Assembly (NCBI RefSeq): GCF_004337985.1
Contig: NW_021940919.1
Span: 961,106-1,025,105, forward strand
DNA length: 64,000 nt
Reading direction: 5' to 3'
Origin: Pyricularia pennisetigena
Lineage: Eukaryota; Ascomycota; Sordariomycetes; Magnaporthales; Pyriculariaceae
Shown piece by piece: positions 56,112-64,000 of this stretch. A program made the translations under genes and the position numbers. Positions within the stretch are counted from its first letter, which is position 1, and each line of letters begins with the position of its first letter. The notes under the pieces were generated by a model. That model made no database searches. It saw nothing but the letters and a program-made list of their open reading frames with translations, and was not told where the DNA came from.

Positions 56112-56786
56112 TTATTTGATATGTTTAAACATATCATTCCCAAGACTGCTGCCATTGTCCAGGCCGACCTTGGCCTCAAGGTCGCTCAACTCGGGTATCA
56201 TGGGCGGCGGCGGCCCACTAGTCTTCCTCGTGCCAACAATGTCCTCGTAGCTGCCTATGGTTGCGCGCTTGGCAGCGGCCGCGTCTGCCGTGCCATCGCC
56301 GCTGCTGCCTCCTCTTAACCGCCTGAACCAGCCGCTCGATCGCTTGGGCCTCTTGTCGGTAAGGAAGCTCGCCTGGCTTTGCGGCCGCCTCAGGCCGGGG
56401 CTGTCCGGTTCGCCCGCCTCGCTCTCTGCATACGACTGGCTGAGGAGATTCCTGCTAAAGAGGCGGCGGATGCTGCCGGGGCGAGCAGAGTTGGTAGGCG
56501 ACACGGGAGATATGGGTGACTCGGCTGGCCGTTTGGTGCCGGCCTTGCTGGTCGAAGTCGGTTGCTGTTCCTCCTTCTGGTCTGCTGCGTCGTTGATAGT
56601 TGTCGAAGTGTCTGGTGTCTCTGCGCGAGCGGCGGCGACTGGCAGCGGCGTCTCCTCAATTGGAGACGGCAGAGGTGGTGGGATGTTGGTGCCGTCAGTC
56701 AGAGGAGCAAACTTGAAGTTGAGCGCGGGGAGCTCGAAACGTTTCGAGGTCGCCGTCGCACCGTTGGTGTTTGCTATGACGGTCAT
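56112..56786 (-). CDS. Ser/Pro-rich hypothetical protein, 224 aa
   Basis: ATG 56786 (ACAATGACCGTC) starts MTVIANTNGATATSKRFELP. The sequence is mostly disordered: Pro/Thr-rich N-terminal part, KRPAESPISPVSPTNSARPG with many Ser-Pro sites that could be phosphorylated, then conserved-looking basic segments SIRRLFSRNLLSQSY and KRPKRSSGWFRRLRG, and a C-terminal acidic helix MIPELSDLEAKVGLDNGSSL with GNDMFKHIK at the end. The ordered short motifs separated by linkers are typical of fungal regulatory proteins of unknown role. A single exon. A long CT-rich leader precedes it. Confidence 0.75.
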   Translation of the reverse strand: MTVIANTNGATATSKRFELPALNFKFAPLTDGTNIPPPLPSPIEETPLPVAAARAETPDTSTTINDAADQKEEQQPTSTSKAGTKRPAESPISPVSPTNSARPGSIRRLFSRNLLSQSYAESEAGEPDSPGLRRPQSQASFLTDKRPKRSSGWFRRLRGGSSGDGTADAAAAKRATIGSYEDIVGTRKTSGPPPPMIPELSDLEAKVGLDNGSSLGNDMFKHIK

Positions 56787-58745
56787 TGTTGGACCCTGAT
56801 TTGTTAGGTCGATACAAGTTTGTGGATTTCTCGTAAATGTACGTTTGGGACGAATATTGTGTTTTTGCTGAAGGGTGGACGTTCGGCTGAAAGGTAAAGC
56901 GATGAACTGAGCCAATGGGCCTTGCGTAGTCGAAGCGAGAAATTGAGCTGAAACTTATTTTGGCACGATAGAGAAACGACGATGGGTGCTGAAAATGTTG
57001 TGGCAACGCGCCGTCCACAACGTTAATGCAGTAGCTCGATCTTTGACAGGTACTGGACAGGGTCAAGACGAGGTCCGTGGTAGTGGACAAAGTGCTGGCC
57101 GGCTCAAATGATGGATGGACTGGAAGCAGAACAAGGCCTGTCTCACAAACAGACGAGACACACGGGCGGGATGTGGGGTGGTTATGTCTTGGAGTTAAGA
57201 AAGGCAGTTAACTGACTGGCAATGAATGCAAATCAAATGAAAAGCAGACACAAAGTAGATAGGCAGATGAATTGGGTCCGGGGGCGAGAGGACCCTAAGA
57301 ACTAAAAGTCCGAGATGGGGGTAGGCAGAAGGAACATTATTCCAACATGTGGCAATGGCAGCCGATTTTGTTTGCTTTTCTTTACCAAGTTCGACCCTGT
57401 CGGGTGGCTGGGCTAGTCTCAAGTGGAGGGTNNNNNNNNNNNNNGGGCAGTGGTGGTGGAGTGCCTTGTATGACTTTCCCGCGGCAGCGTTGAGAGCTCA
57501 AGGGCTACAAAGTAAATAATGGTTGGCGCACGCCAGAGCCAAGCGCAGGGGAAATGCTGATTACATGGCGTACAGAGCAGCGTCCTGTTACATGGTAAAC
57601 TCGAATTAACAAGTACATCGTAAAGAGATGCCAAAATGAGATGACACAAGTCAATTCAAATGAGATACCATCCAACAGAGGGAATGGATCAATCAATTCA
57701 ATCACAGCAAGTCTGGGCCGCGGATAACGAGCCAAGCGAACGAAGGGAAATGCAGGGGTCCAAGAAAAAAAAAAACAGGGGACAGACCTGTTGAAAAACA
57801 ACGTTGCTGCAAGGGTCTCATCCACAACCACTCCCAAGAGCGGGGAGAGGCCAGGAGACGGAGACAGGAAGAGGTAAAATCGCCTCACCCATCACGCTCC
57901 TGATTTGGTAGTTCGCCAGTCAAAATCATTTATTTCTGCAGGAGATCGGCCAGGAACCGCGTCCAAATTGGACCGGTTGATTTTTACCAGTTAAATTTTT
58001 TTTCCCTCCCCGGCTGACTATTGGCTGGCTGGAAGCCCGGGTTGCCATGGGATTCCTTCCGGATTTTTAGTCTAGTCCAGGCTAGTCTTGTTTGGGCTTG
58101 TGAGCTTCTTTTTCTTCGTTTGTTTCTTCTTGTGGCCCACAATCAGTCATCATTGCCTCCCGAAAGAGCATTTTTGTAGGTAAAGTAGGTAAAGTAGGAT
58201 TTTATGGGGTTCATTTTCTTCCGAGATTCTCGTACTTCGTACGTACCGGTCGGTAGAAACCCAGCCAGCCAATCCGCTTCCGATGTCTGTGTGTGTGCTC
58301 AAACAAGGGAAATTCACTGTCTGTACATTAGTACAATGTACCCAACCCAGCAACCAGGTAGGCAGGTACCTTCTACCTAATCATTTTAGCATTTGTTTAT
58401 TTTTATAGCAGACAGACCCCGGGACAGCCGACAATGCTCGGTGCCAAGTTCAGCCAGCGCGCATTAAAACAAACACGGCGCGCGCTTTATGCGCCTACTG
58501 CCCCGTCCCATGGGACGACAGAATGTAGCAGCCCCGTCGACTGCATTTTCGGGTCCAGAATCCAAAAACCAGGAACCTGGACTGGGGCCCCCATAAAGAT
58601 AAACGATGTGCACTGGGACATTCGGTAGTTGAGAAACTCCAGTAAACAAATAATTCCGATCCCCTCCCTGCCCGCCTTTGTAGATAAGCAGTAGACGTCC
58701 AACTAGCACTCTGTTTATTTCAAACTCACCAAAGTCGATCAAGCG
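56787..58745. other. Long upstream region with assembly gap
   Basis: Probable promoter and 5' leader of the minus-strand gene. Includes the N gap at 57432-57444 and short tandem AGGTAAAGT repeats near 58178-58197. Open frames here (for example 57505-57888 minus) do not look like protein genes. Confidence 0.35.
57432..57444. other. Assembly gap, 13 N
   Basis: Thirteen undetermined bases; the neighbouring T-GGAGGG and GGGCAGTGGTGG context is G-rich. Confidence 1.
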
Positions 58746-58976
58746 ATGGCGACGTCAATATTTCAATCTATGGAACACATATACAATTGTAATCAGTATT
58801 ACGTCTGTGCTTTCGGTCTCATTTCGCTCCTTGCCCTTCTGCATGGGGGAACCCGCTTCACCCCTGTGCCAATAGTAGCGTTTGCTATAATATGTGCCTG
58901 GCAGGTGGTGAATGACTATTTCCAGGCAATGTTTGTTGTGTCGTGCCTTGTATTTTGCGGACACAAAAGTCTTTAG
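58746..58976 (+). CDS. Possible small membrane protein, 76 aa
   Basis: ATG 58746 (GCGATGGCG) opens a frame with hydrophobic segments at about residues 20-33 (YVCAFGLISLLALL), 42-52 (VPIVAFAIICAW) and 61-71 (AMFVVSCLVFC). No homologue is recognised. Length and composition allow a two- or three-span membrane peptide, but a chance frame in an AT-moderate intergenic region is equally possible. Confidence 0.25.
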   Translation: MATSIFQSMEHIYNCNQYYVCAFGLISLLALLHGGTRFTPVPIVAFAIICAWQVVNDYFQAMFVVSCLVFCGHKSL

Positions 58977-59622
58977 GTTCGATATAAAATTGCCACTACA
59001 AAGCCAGGGTGATTATTTTGGCGCAATATGCTAGCTACCGGTAGTCTACTCCTTCATACGAAAGAATTGAGATATCTCTGCTCAATCGCAGAAACCAAAA
59101 ATAAGTAAATGGATTTTTTTTTTGTTATTGTCACGGCAGAAAATTGGGGCTGATATAGAACCCGGTAACCGGTTATAGCCCCTGTCGACCGCCAACGTCC
59201 ATGCACTGAATGATTGCGAAACCAAGCTTCCCCGCTTGCTTGTGATGGAATATTATCAAAAAGCCAGAAGTCATAAAGTATCGGTTTCATAAGTCGCTTT
59301 GATAACCTTCTGAAATCTAAACATGCCTCGAGGCTCCTGAAGCCTCAAACTTACCGGAGCAAGACGGGATTCGGTCCAAGTCCGACGACCTCTAACGCCG
59401 TATCTGAACTCGTTACCCTGACGGCTGCACGAAAACGTGTGCTGCCTGCCTGCCCGCCCTGCCATGCGTGCCGTCCGCTATTCGCGTCTTTGACATGAAT
59501 GTGCCTAGACTATACAAGTTCCCAACTCCCGTTTCTGCCATCTCTAAGCAGGGATGCCGATTCTAGCTATCTGCCCCTCGTCCACATGCCCTCTCAACCA
59601 TTTACGCCTGAAAATGCCCAGT
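58977..59622. other. Intergenic, 3' side of UBC13
   Basis: No gene recognised. T-run at 59115-59123. Confidence 0.4.
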
Positions 59623-60409
59623 TCATTTAGGGGTGGCATACTGCAGTGTCCAGTCTCTGGCCGTCTTTATCGCGGCCGGCTCGTCCTCCTTCCATGCCTT
59701 TGCGACATCGGGAGCAAGAGGGTCGTCTGGGTTGGGCGCTCCGAGCAGGGCTTGGATGGAAAGGAGGATCGTTCGGATCTGGAGGGCTGGTGACCAGTTA
59801 TCTGCGAGGAGATTGCTCGAAATGTTAGAAGACGTCGTGTTGTGTCAAGCGACTCATCGCTTCTGGTATCATCGGGAACCATACTCTTGAGCACATCTAG
59901 ACATATGCGTCCAAGCTTGTCGACGTTGGGGTGGTAAATCTTAGTCACGAAGCGGATCTTGGGCGGGGTCATGGGGTAGTCGTCGGGGAGGAAGAGGTCG
60001 AGTTTGAAAACGCCGCCTGAACAAAGGCCTCTGGTCAGTGAATTTTATATGGATGGGAGGCCATGTGTGACCCAAGCGAATTGATTAGAGGTGCGCAGCA
60101 TGTTGGGCGCGGATCAGCCCGGCGCGTGCGACAAGGCTTCCTCACCTTCGTATGGTGATTGAGTAGGGCCATGGATCTCGACGTCGAAATACCGCAGGTT
60201 GTCCTCGTGGGGCACAGCACTGATTCCGGGTACACTGTGAGGCCAAAATGTGAGAATCTGGACCGTAGTTGTGTTGGGCTCGTCGCCTTATGTCGGGGTT
60301 GAGAGGGGTAGAATGTTTAGACCGGCCGTTGACCCCGTGGGGGCGACCTAACGTACGGTTCCGCCATCAACCTCTCCGTTTCCTTGACTATCCTCTTCGG
60401 CAAGGCCAT
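59623..60409 (-). CDS. ubc13: Ubiquitin-conjugating enzyme E2 N (Ubc13), 150 aa
   Basis: Ubc13 pairs with an E2 variant (Mms2) to build Lys63-linked ubiquitin chains for DNA-damage tolerance and signalling. Four exons on minus: 60409-60357, 60234-60146, 60016-59885, 59801-59623; introns have GT-AG borders (GTACGT, GTGAGG, GTATGG donors). The protein starts [20 protein letters not shown]. It contains [20 protein letters not shown], the [18 protein letters not shown] block with the catalytic Cys and the HPN motif, [20 protein letters not shown], and [15 protein letters not shown]. Total coding length is 453 bases including the stop, the normal length. It is divergent from the SEA3-like gene, with 672 bp between the two starts. 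Confidence 0.95.
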
Positions 60410-61081
60410 GGTTGCGATGCTATGGAAACGCTCAGGTTCCCCAGTAAAGGTCTGATTTCTTGAGGCTTAACAGATCGACTGCGGTAGGCGCATGTGTAGC
60501 AAGATAGCAGCGCGGCGGTGTTATCTTTATGGAATGTCGTGGTCTAGGGAACTGCAAAGGTGGGGTTGACTGCGGGAGATCGTTTGACAGACGTTGACGA
60601 CATAACAATTTGTGGATCCTTGTTGCGGCAGCGATGGAGAGGAAGGGACAGGCTTTGTCTGGTGCGATAAGATAAGAGGTCGCAGCGCTAGCGTAGGAAG
60701 GACATGGATGTCAGAAAGCTGTGTAGGTAGGTACCTTAGCAGCCAAGTTTCGGTGAGGAGTACCTTGGAGACCCATCGCGCATTCTCGGTTGATGAGTTG
60801 GTAGAATCTCGTGATCCGCCTGGTGTCGCAACCTTCACGACCAACTTTACATGGGCAATCATTAATTTTCAGCCACTCGTTCAGGCCCTCCAACGCAACA
60901 TTCAAGATCTTTTTCAGCAATCTGGTTTCATCTCTCGAGCTGCCATATACCCGATGTTATTTATACAATAAAAGGGGTCTGTCGCACACTGAAGCTGTTG
61001 GACGAAATCGGTCCGCGGCGTCTTGGCGAATAATGCCCTTTCGCCAGTTCCATCCCGCGCATTCTCCTGCGTGCGGCAAAA
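60410..61081. promoter_or_regulatory. Shared divergent promoter region of ubc13 and the SEA3-like gene
   Basis: The two start codons face away from each other across 672 bp. I see no certain TATA box; GTAGGTAGGTACC at 60723-60735 is a short local repeat. Confidence 0.4.
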
Positions 61082-64000
61082 ATGCCCTCGGCATATGACC
61101 AGAAGAAGTCCGATTCGGTCAAGAAGGGCAACACTGTCAAAACTGCCTTTGACAGTGAGAGTTTCGATGCCGACTGGACTATCCACGTCCCAGGCCTTGT
61201 GGGCTCGGCGACCATATCCCCTTCGGGTCGCGACGTCGCCCTTGCATCCCCTGAGGGCCTTGCCATCATCGACCTTGATTCTCCCTATAGCCCTCCGCGC
61301 CGCCTGAGCAGTCGCGGGCTGCCGTGGCTCGTTGTTGATGTCCAATGGTCGCCCTTTGCTGCCCGCGACTACTGGGTCGCATCCACTGCCAACCACCGTT
61401 GTCTGGTCTGGAACCTCAACTTTCGCGATGACTCGGCCTCTGGTCCCATCGAGCACTCGCTACAGGGTCACAGCCGCGCCATCACCGACATCAACTTCTC
61501 GGCTCACCACCCTGATCTGCTTGCGACATGCTCCGTCGACGGCTACGTCCATAACTGGGATCTTCGTCGCCCACAGCAGCCTGCGCTGAGCTTTTGTGAC
61601 TGGACCGCTGGTGCCACGCAAGTCAAGTTCAGTCGCCAGGATCCGCACACGCTTGCGTCGTCTCACGACAGGCTCCTGCACATCTGGGACGAAAGACGGC
61701 CGGTCGAGCCCGTCAAGACTATCATGGCGCACTCGTCCAAGATCTATGGAATCGACTGGAATCGCACGAGAGCGTCTGCGCTTGTGACATGTTCGCTAGA
61801 CAAGAGCATCAAGTTTTGGGATTACAAAAACGAGGGCGACGCCCCGGAACGTGTCATCCGTACTGACTTCCCAGTCTGGCGTGCCAGGCATACGCCCTTC
61901 GGCTGGGGTGTGCTTGCCATGCCCCAGAATGAGCCTGGTAATCTCCACCTTTTTGATGCTCGTTCCGGCGCTGGCGCTCCGCAAGACAGCAGGGACGATC
62001 CTGTCTACATATTCAAGGGCCATGGAGACCACAAGGCCAAGGAGTTCCTTTGGAGAAGCCGGGGAGGGGTAGATGATAACGGCATTGACAATCGAGACTT
62101 CCAGCTTGTCTCCTGGGGCGCAGACAAGGAGCTGCGATTGGAGCGCATGGAAGCAGATGTGTTAGAAAAGGTCGGCTACGTCAAGGGCCAGCCCGCCCCC
62201 AAGGATCTGGTCCTTACCCGCAAAGGCGCCACCTACAAGACCTTCCGCACCGTGGATGACGGCGTGCACCGTGACAGATGGAACGGCACCATGACCGACC
62301 CTCGCGCAGGTCATACCCCCAACCCTCTTCGGCGCAACGGCCTTGCCACCGGGAACCAGAGCACATATCACAAGCTCGCATCTGCATGGAGGGCGCCATC
62401 TATGAAAGCCAAGACCATGGGCAAGGAATCAAATCGGAGCTTGGCCCAGATAGGATGGATGAGAGGCGTGACGATGAGTAAGCGTAAGACGCAAACCGGA
62501 ACTTCGAGCAGCAACCGGGGCGCTCTATCGCCCACCGATCAGGACTCCATTTTCGGCTCGGTATATCATGATAATGAATGGGGCGAACCCGATACTCTCC
62601 AAGACGAGTTTGTTCGCCTAACCAGCCAACTACCAAACGTACAATGGAATCACATTGATATGGACAATCTTACAATAAACGCCAGCCTCAAAGGACCATG
62701 GGGTGTCAGTGGCGATCCGATACATATCAAGGTGAAAGTTGACATACCCAAAAAGTATCCCAAGTCGAAAGCCCCGAGGTTCTTCATCGACAAGAGCTCA
62801 TTCATGACGGAAGAAACACGCACCAAGATTGAGAATGAACTTTGTCTGCTAGTTGGCCAGTTTGCACAGCACAAGAAGAACTCTTTGGGGCCCGCGTTCG
62901 CTTACCTCCTCGGCGAGGTCGATCTTGCTGGAAGCACCAGCTTTTTGAGGGACCTGGGCGATTTGGACGATATGGACGACGAGGACGAAGACCTGGAGAC
63001 CACGGGGAGGATCGAAGGAGCCGATGACGAGAGCTCCAGCGACAGTGAGTCGGATATACCGCCAGGGGGCTCGGCAGCCATGTCGCAGGAGCTGCCTGAA
63101 CCAACCACTGGCTCCGATGCCCCGGCAGCACTTTCTGGAGGATTCAGACAGACAGTCATACCCGTAAAACGGACCTGCGGTGCACGGTTCTCTAATGATG
63201 GGAAGCTAGCATGTTTCTTCCCGACCAAGGAGGAGAAGGCTAGGGCTTTGTTTCTCGTCAACACCGACTCCGTCCGGGAGCGATCCAAGGGCGAGCCTAG
63301 ATTTGCGGGGTTTGGTCGGCTTTTGCAAACTTCGCAATCACCCACGGGTCATCGCAATGCCGATGATTCTGCCAGCGATGATGGATCAGGCGGATCAGAT
63401 GCGGACGACTCGTCCTCATCTTCCTCCTCTGACTCCGAGTTGGCATCCATGAACCGCATCAGCTTCTGGTACAGACAGGGCCGTAGCAAATTCCGAAAGT
63501 CGTGGAGCGCCAATGAATCCGTACGGTCGAGCGGTGGTGGAACCGGCACCGGCACCGGCACACAAGCCGGTACTATCAGGGGAAGCAGGCGTGCCGCCAC
63601 AGTCAAGGCCAAGAACATTGTGTCGATACACGATATGCGCGATCTCATCCCCTCCAAGCAGGCATATGCCAGGGAATACGCCATTTTTGGCGATGGAGAG
63701 GAGGTTTGTGAACACAACGCGCAGGTGGCGGAGCGGCATGGCGACAAAGACTTGATGTACATTTGGCGCTACGCCGGTCTCCTCCTGCGATCTGATATAC
63801 CTCTGCGGTTGATAGATGAGCAGCAGTTCTCGAGGAGTAATGACCATTCTTTCCTCGTGATTGCCCGAGACGCCGTTTCTCGATTTGGCAACACATTGCC
63901 GTCACAAAAAGGAGACACGTTTCTGGGCAAGGTCAAATGGGGTCAACATCCCTTGGTACATGACTTCATCAGCGATGTGTTTGCGTATTTCGAGCAGCTA
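61082..64000 (+). CDS. WD40-RWD protein like SEA3/Mtc5 (WDR59), 3' end outside window
   Basis: SEA3/WDR59 is a subunit of the SEA (GATOR2) complex at the vacuole membrane that regulates TORC1 in response to amino acids. From ATG 61082 (CAAAAATGCCC) one frame is open to the window end (973 codons). WD40 repeats span about residues 30-340, for example LQGHSRAITDINFSAHHPDL with CSVDGYVHNWDLR and MAHSSKIYGIDWNRT with SLDKSIKFWDY. An RWD domain follows at about 508-615 (LQDEFVRLTSQLPNVQW, VKVDIPKKYPKSKAPRFF). Then an acidic linker (DDMDDEDEDLE), Ser/Asp runs and a conserved C-terminal part begin (KNIVSIHDMRDLIPSKQAYA). A C-terminal RING-type zinc domain would be expected beyond 64000. WD40 plus RWD order fits this family well. 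Confidence 0.88.
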   Translation, partial: MPSAYDQKKSDSVKKGNTVKTAFDSESFDADWTIHVPGLVGSATISPSGRDVALASPEGLAIIDLDSPYSPPRRLSSRGLPWLVVDVQWSPFAARDYWVASTANHRCLVWNLNFRDDSASGPIEHSLQGHSRAITDINFSAHHPDLLATCSVDGYVHNWDLRRPQQPALSFCDWTAGATQVKFSRQDPHTLASSHDRLLHIWDERRPVEPVKTIMAHSSKIYGIDWNRTRASALVTCSLDKSIKFWDYKNEGDAPERVIRTDFPVWRARHTPFGWGVLAMPQNEPGNLHLFDARSGAGAPQDSRDDPVYIFKGHGDHKAKEFLWRSRGGVDDNGIDNRDFQLVSWGADKELRLERMEADVLEKVGYVKGQPAPKDLVLTRKGATYKTFRTVDDGVHRDRWNGTMTDPRAGHTPNPLRRNGLATGNQSTYHKLASAWRAPSMKAKTMGKESNRSLAQIGWMRGVTMSKRKTQTGTSSSNRGALSPTDQDSIFGSVYHDNEWGEPDTLQDEFVRLTSQLPNVQWNHIDMDNLTINASLKGPWGVSGDPIHIKVKVDIPKKYPKSKAPRFFIDKSSFMTEETRTKIENELCLLVGQFAQHKKNSLGPAFAYLLGEVDLAGSTSFLRDLGDLDDMDDEDEDLETTGRIEGADDESSSDSESDIPPGGSAAMSQELPEPTTGSDAPAALSGGFRQTVIPVKRTCGARFSNDGKLACFFPTKEEKARALFLVNTDSVRERSKGEPRFAGFGRLLQTSQSPTGHRNADDSASDDGSGGSDADDSSSSSSSDSELASMNRISFWYRQGRSKFRKSWSANESVRSSGGGTGTGTGTQAGTIRGSRRAATVKAKNIVSIHDMRDLIPSKQAYAREYAIFGDGEEVCEHNAQVAERHGDKDLMYIWRYAGLLLRSDIPLRLIDEQQFSRSNDHSFLVIARDAVSRFGNTLPSQKGDTFLGKVKWGQHPLVHDFISDVFAYFEQL

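Noticed and set aside
57505..57888. 127-codon minus frame with hydrophobic residues
   Set aside because: Lies in the leader region of the 56112 gene, next to an assembly gap, with no domain.

Overview
The window looks like nuclear DNA of a filamentous ascomycete. Genes have short introns (60-120 bp) with GT-AG borders and RCTRAC-like branch points, UBC13 and ETR1 orthologues are of fungal type, and the repeats carry the C-to-T (CpA to TpA) decay expected of repeat-induced point mutation (RIP). Small secreted-protein genes beside AT-rich repeat islands suggest a plant-associated Sordariomycete, perhaps Magnaporthales; that placement is inference. No typical telomere repeat, rRNA or canonical tRNA was seen.

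Layout. (1) 1-7139 is a nested repeat island: the end of a Ty1/copia element with its 3' LTR (432-1073), a piece of a large helicase-bearing transposon (about 2000-3595, minus), and 1.86-kb elements with related ends (3596-4986 fragment; 5107-6962 complete with 9-bp target duplication). (2) 7140-24065 is ordinary-composition host DNA with few intact genes (a hypothetical protein at 7463, a secreted protein at 11347-11730, a BTB-domain gene, a MOSC-domain gene, a secreted Cys-containing protein at 23211) and several broken ones (dienelactone hydrolase-like pseudogene, unknown fragments). (3) 24066-45740 is a second AT-rich island: nested transposon ends, a RIP-degraded Ty3/gypsy element, two solo copia LTRs, and a 16.15-kb element at 29582-45731 bounded by inverted ends and a perfect 9-bp target duplication. 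(4) 45741-64000 is host DNA: a small gene apparently cut by the large element, a duplicated-domain secreted protein (48147), a long low-complexity protein gene with an in-frame TAG (50300-52688), ETR1, a Ser/Pro-rich hypothetical protein, UBC13, and the start of a WD40-RWD protein like SEA3/WDR59.

The main discovery candidate is the large element. Its two ends are related but not identical (types A and B), each built of short palindromes. It carries remnants of two different SF2 helicases (RecQ-like and SNF2-like) plus unidentified minus-strand coding remnants. The 1.86-kb elements share its ends and 9-bp target duplications and look like its non-autonomous relatives. Three independent 9-bp duplications (AGACTTCGC, ATAAAATGT, GAAAACACC) fix the ends at base level. 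Duplication length would suit a Mutator-like mechanism, but no transposase was recognised.

The order of insertion can be read from nesting. In the right island the gypsy element cut a 1.86-kb-type element, the large element landed in a small host gene, then a 1.86-kb element and a copia LTR landed inside the large element. The copia LTRs are little decayed and so appear youngest.
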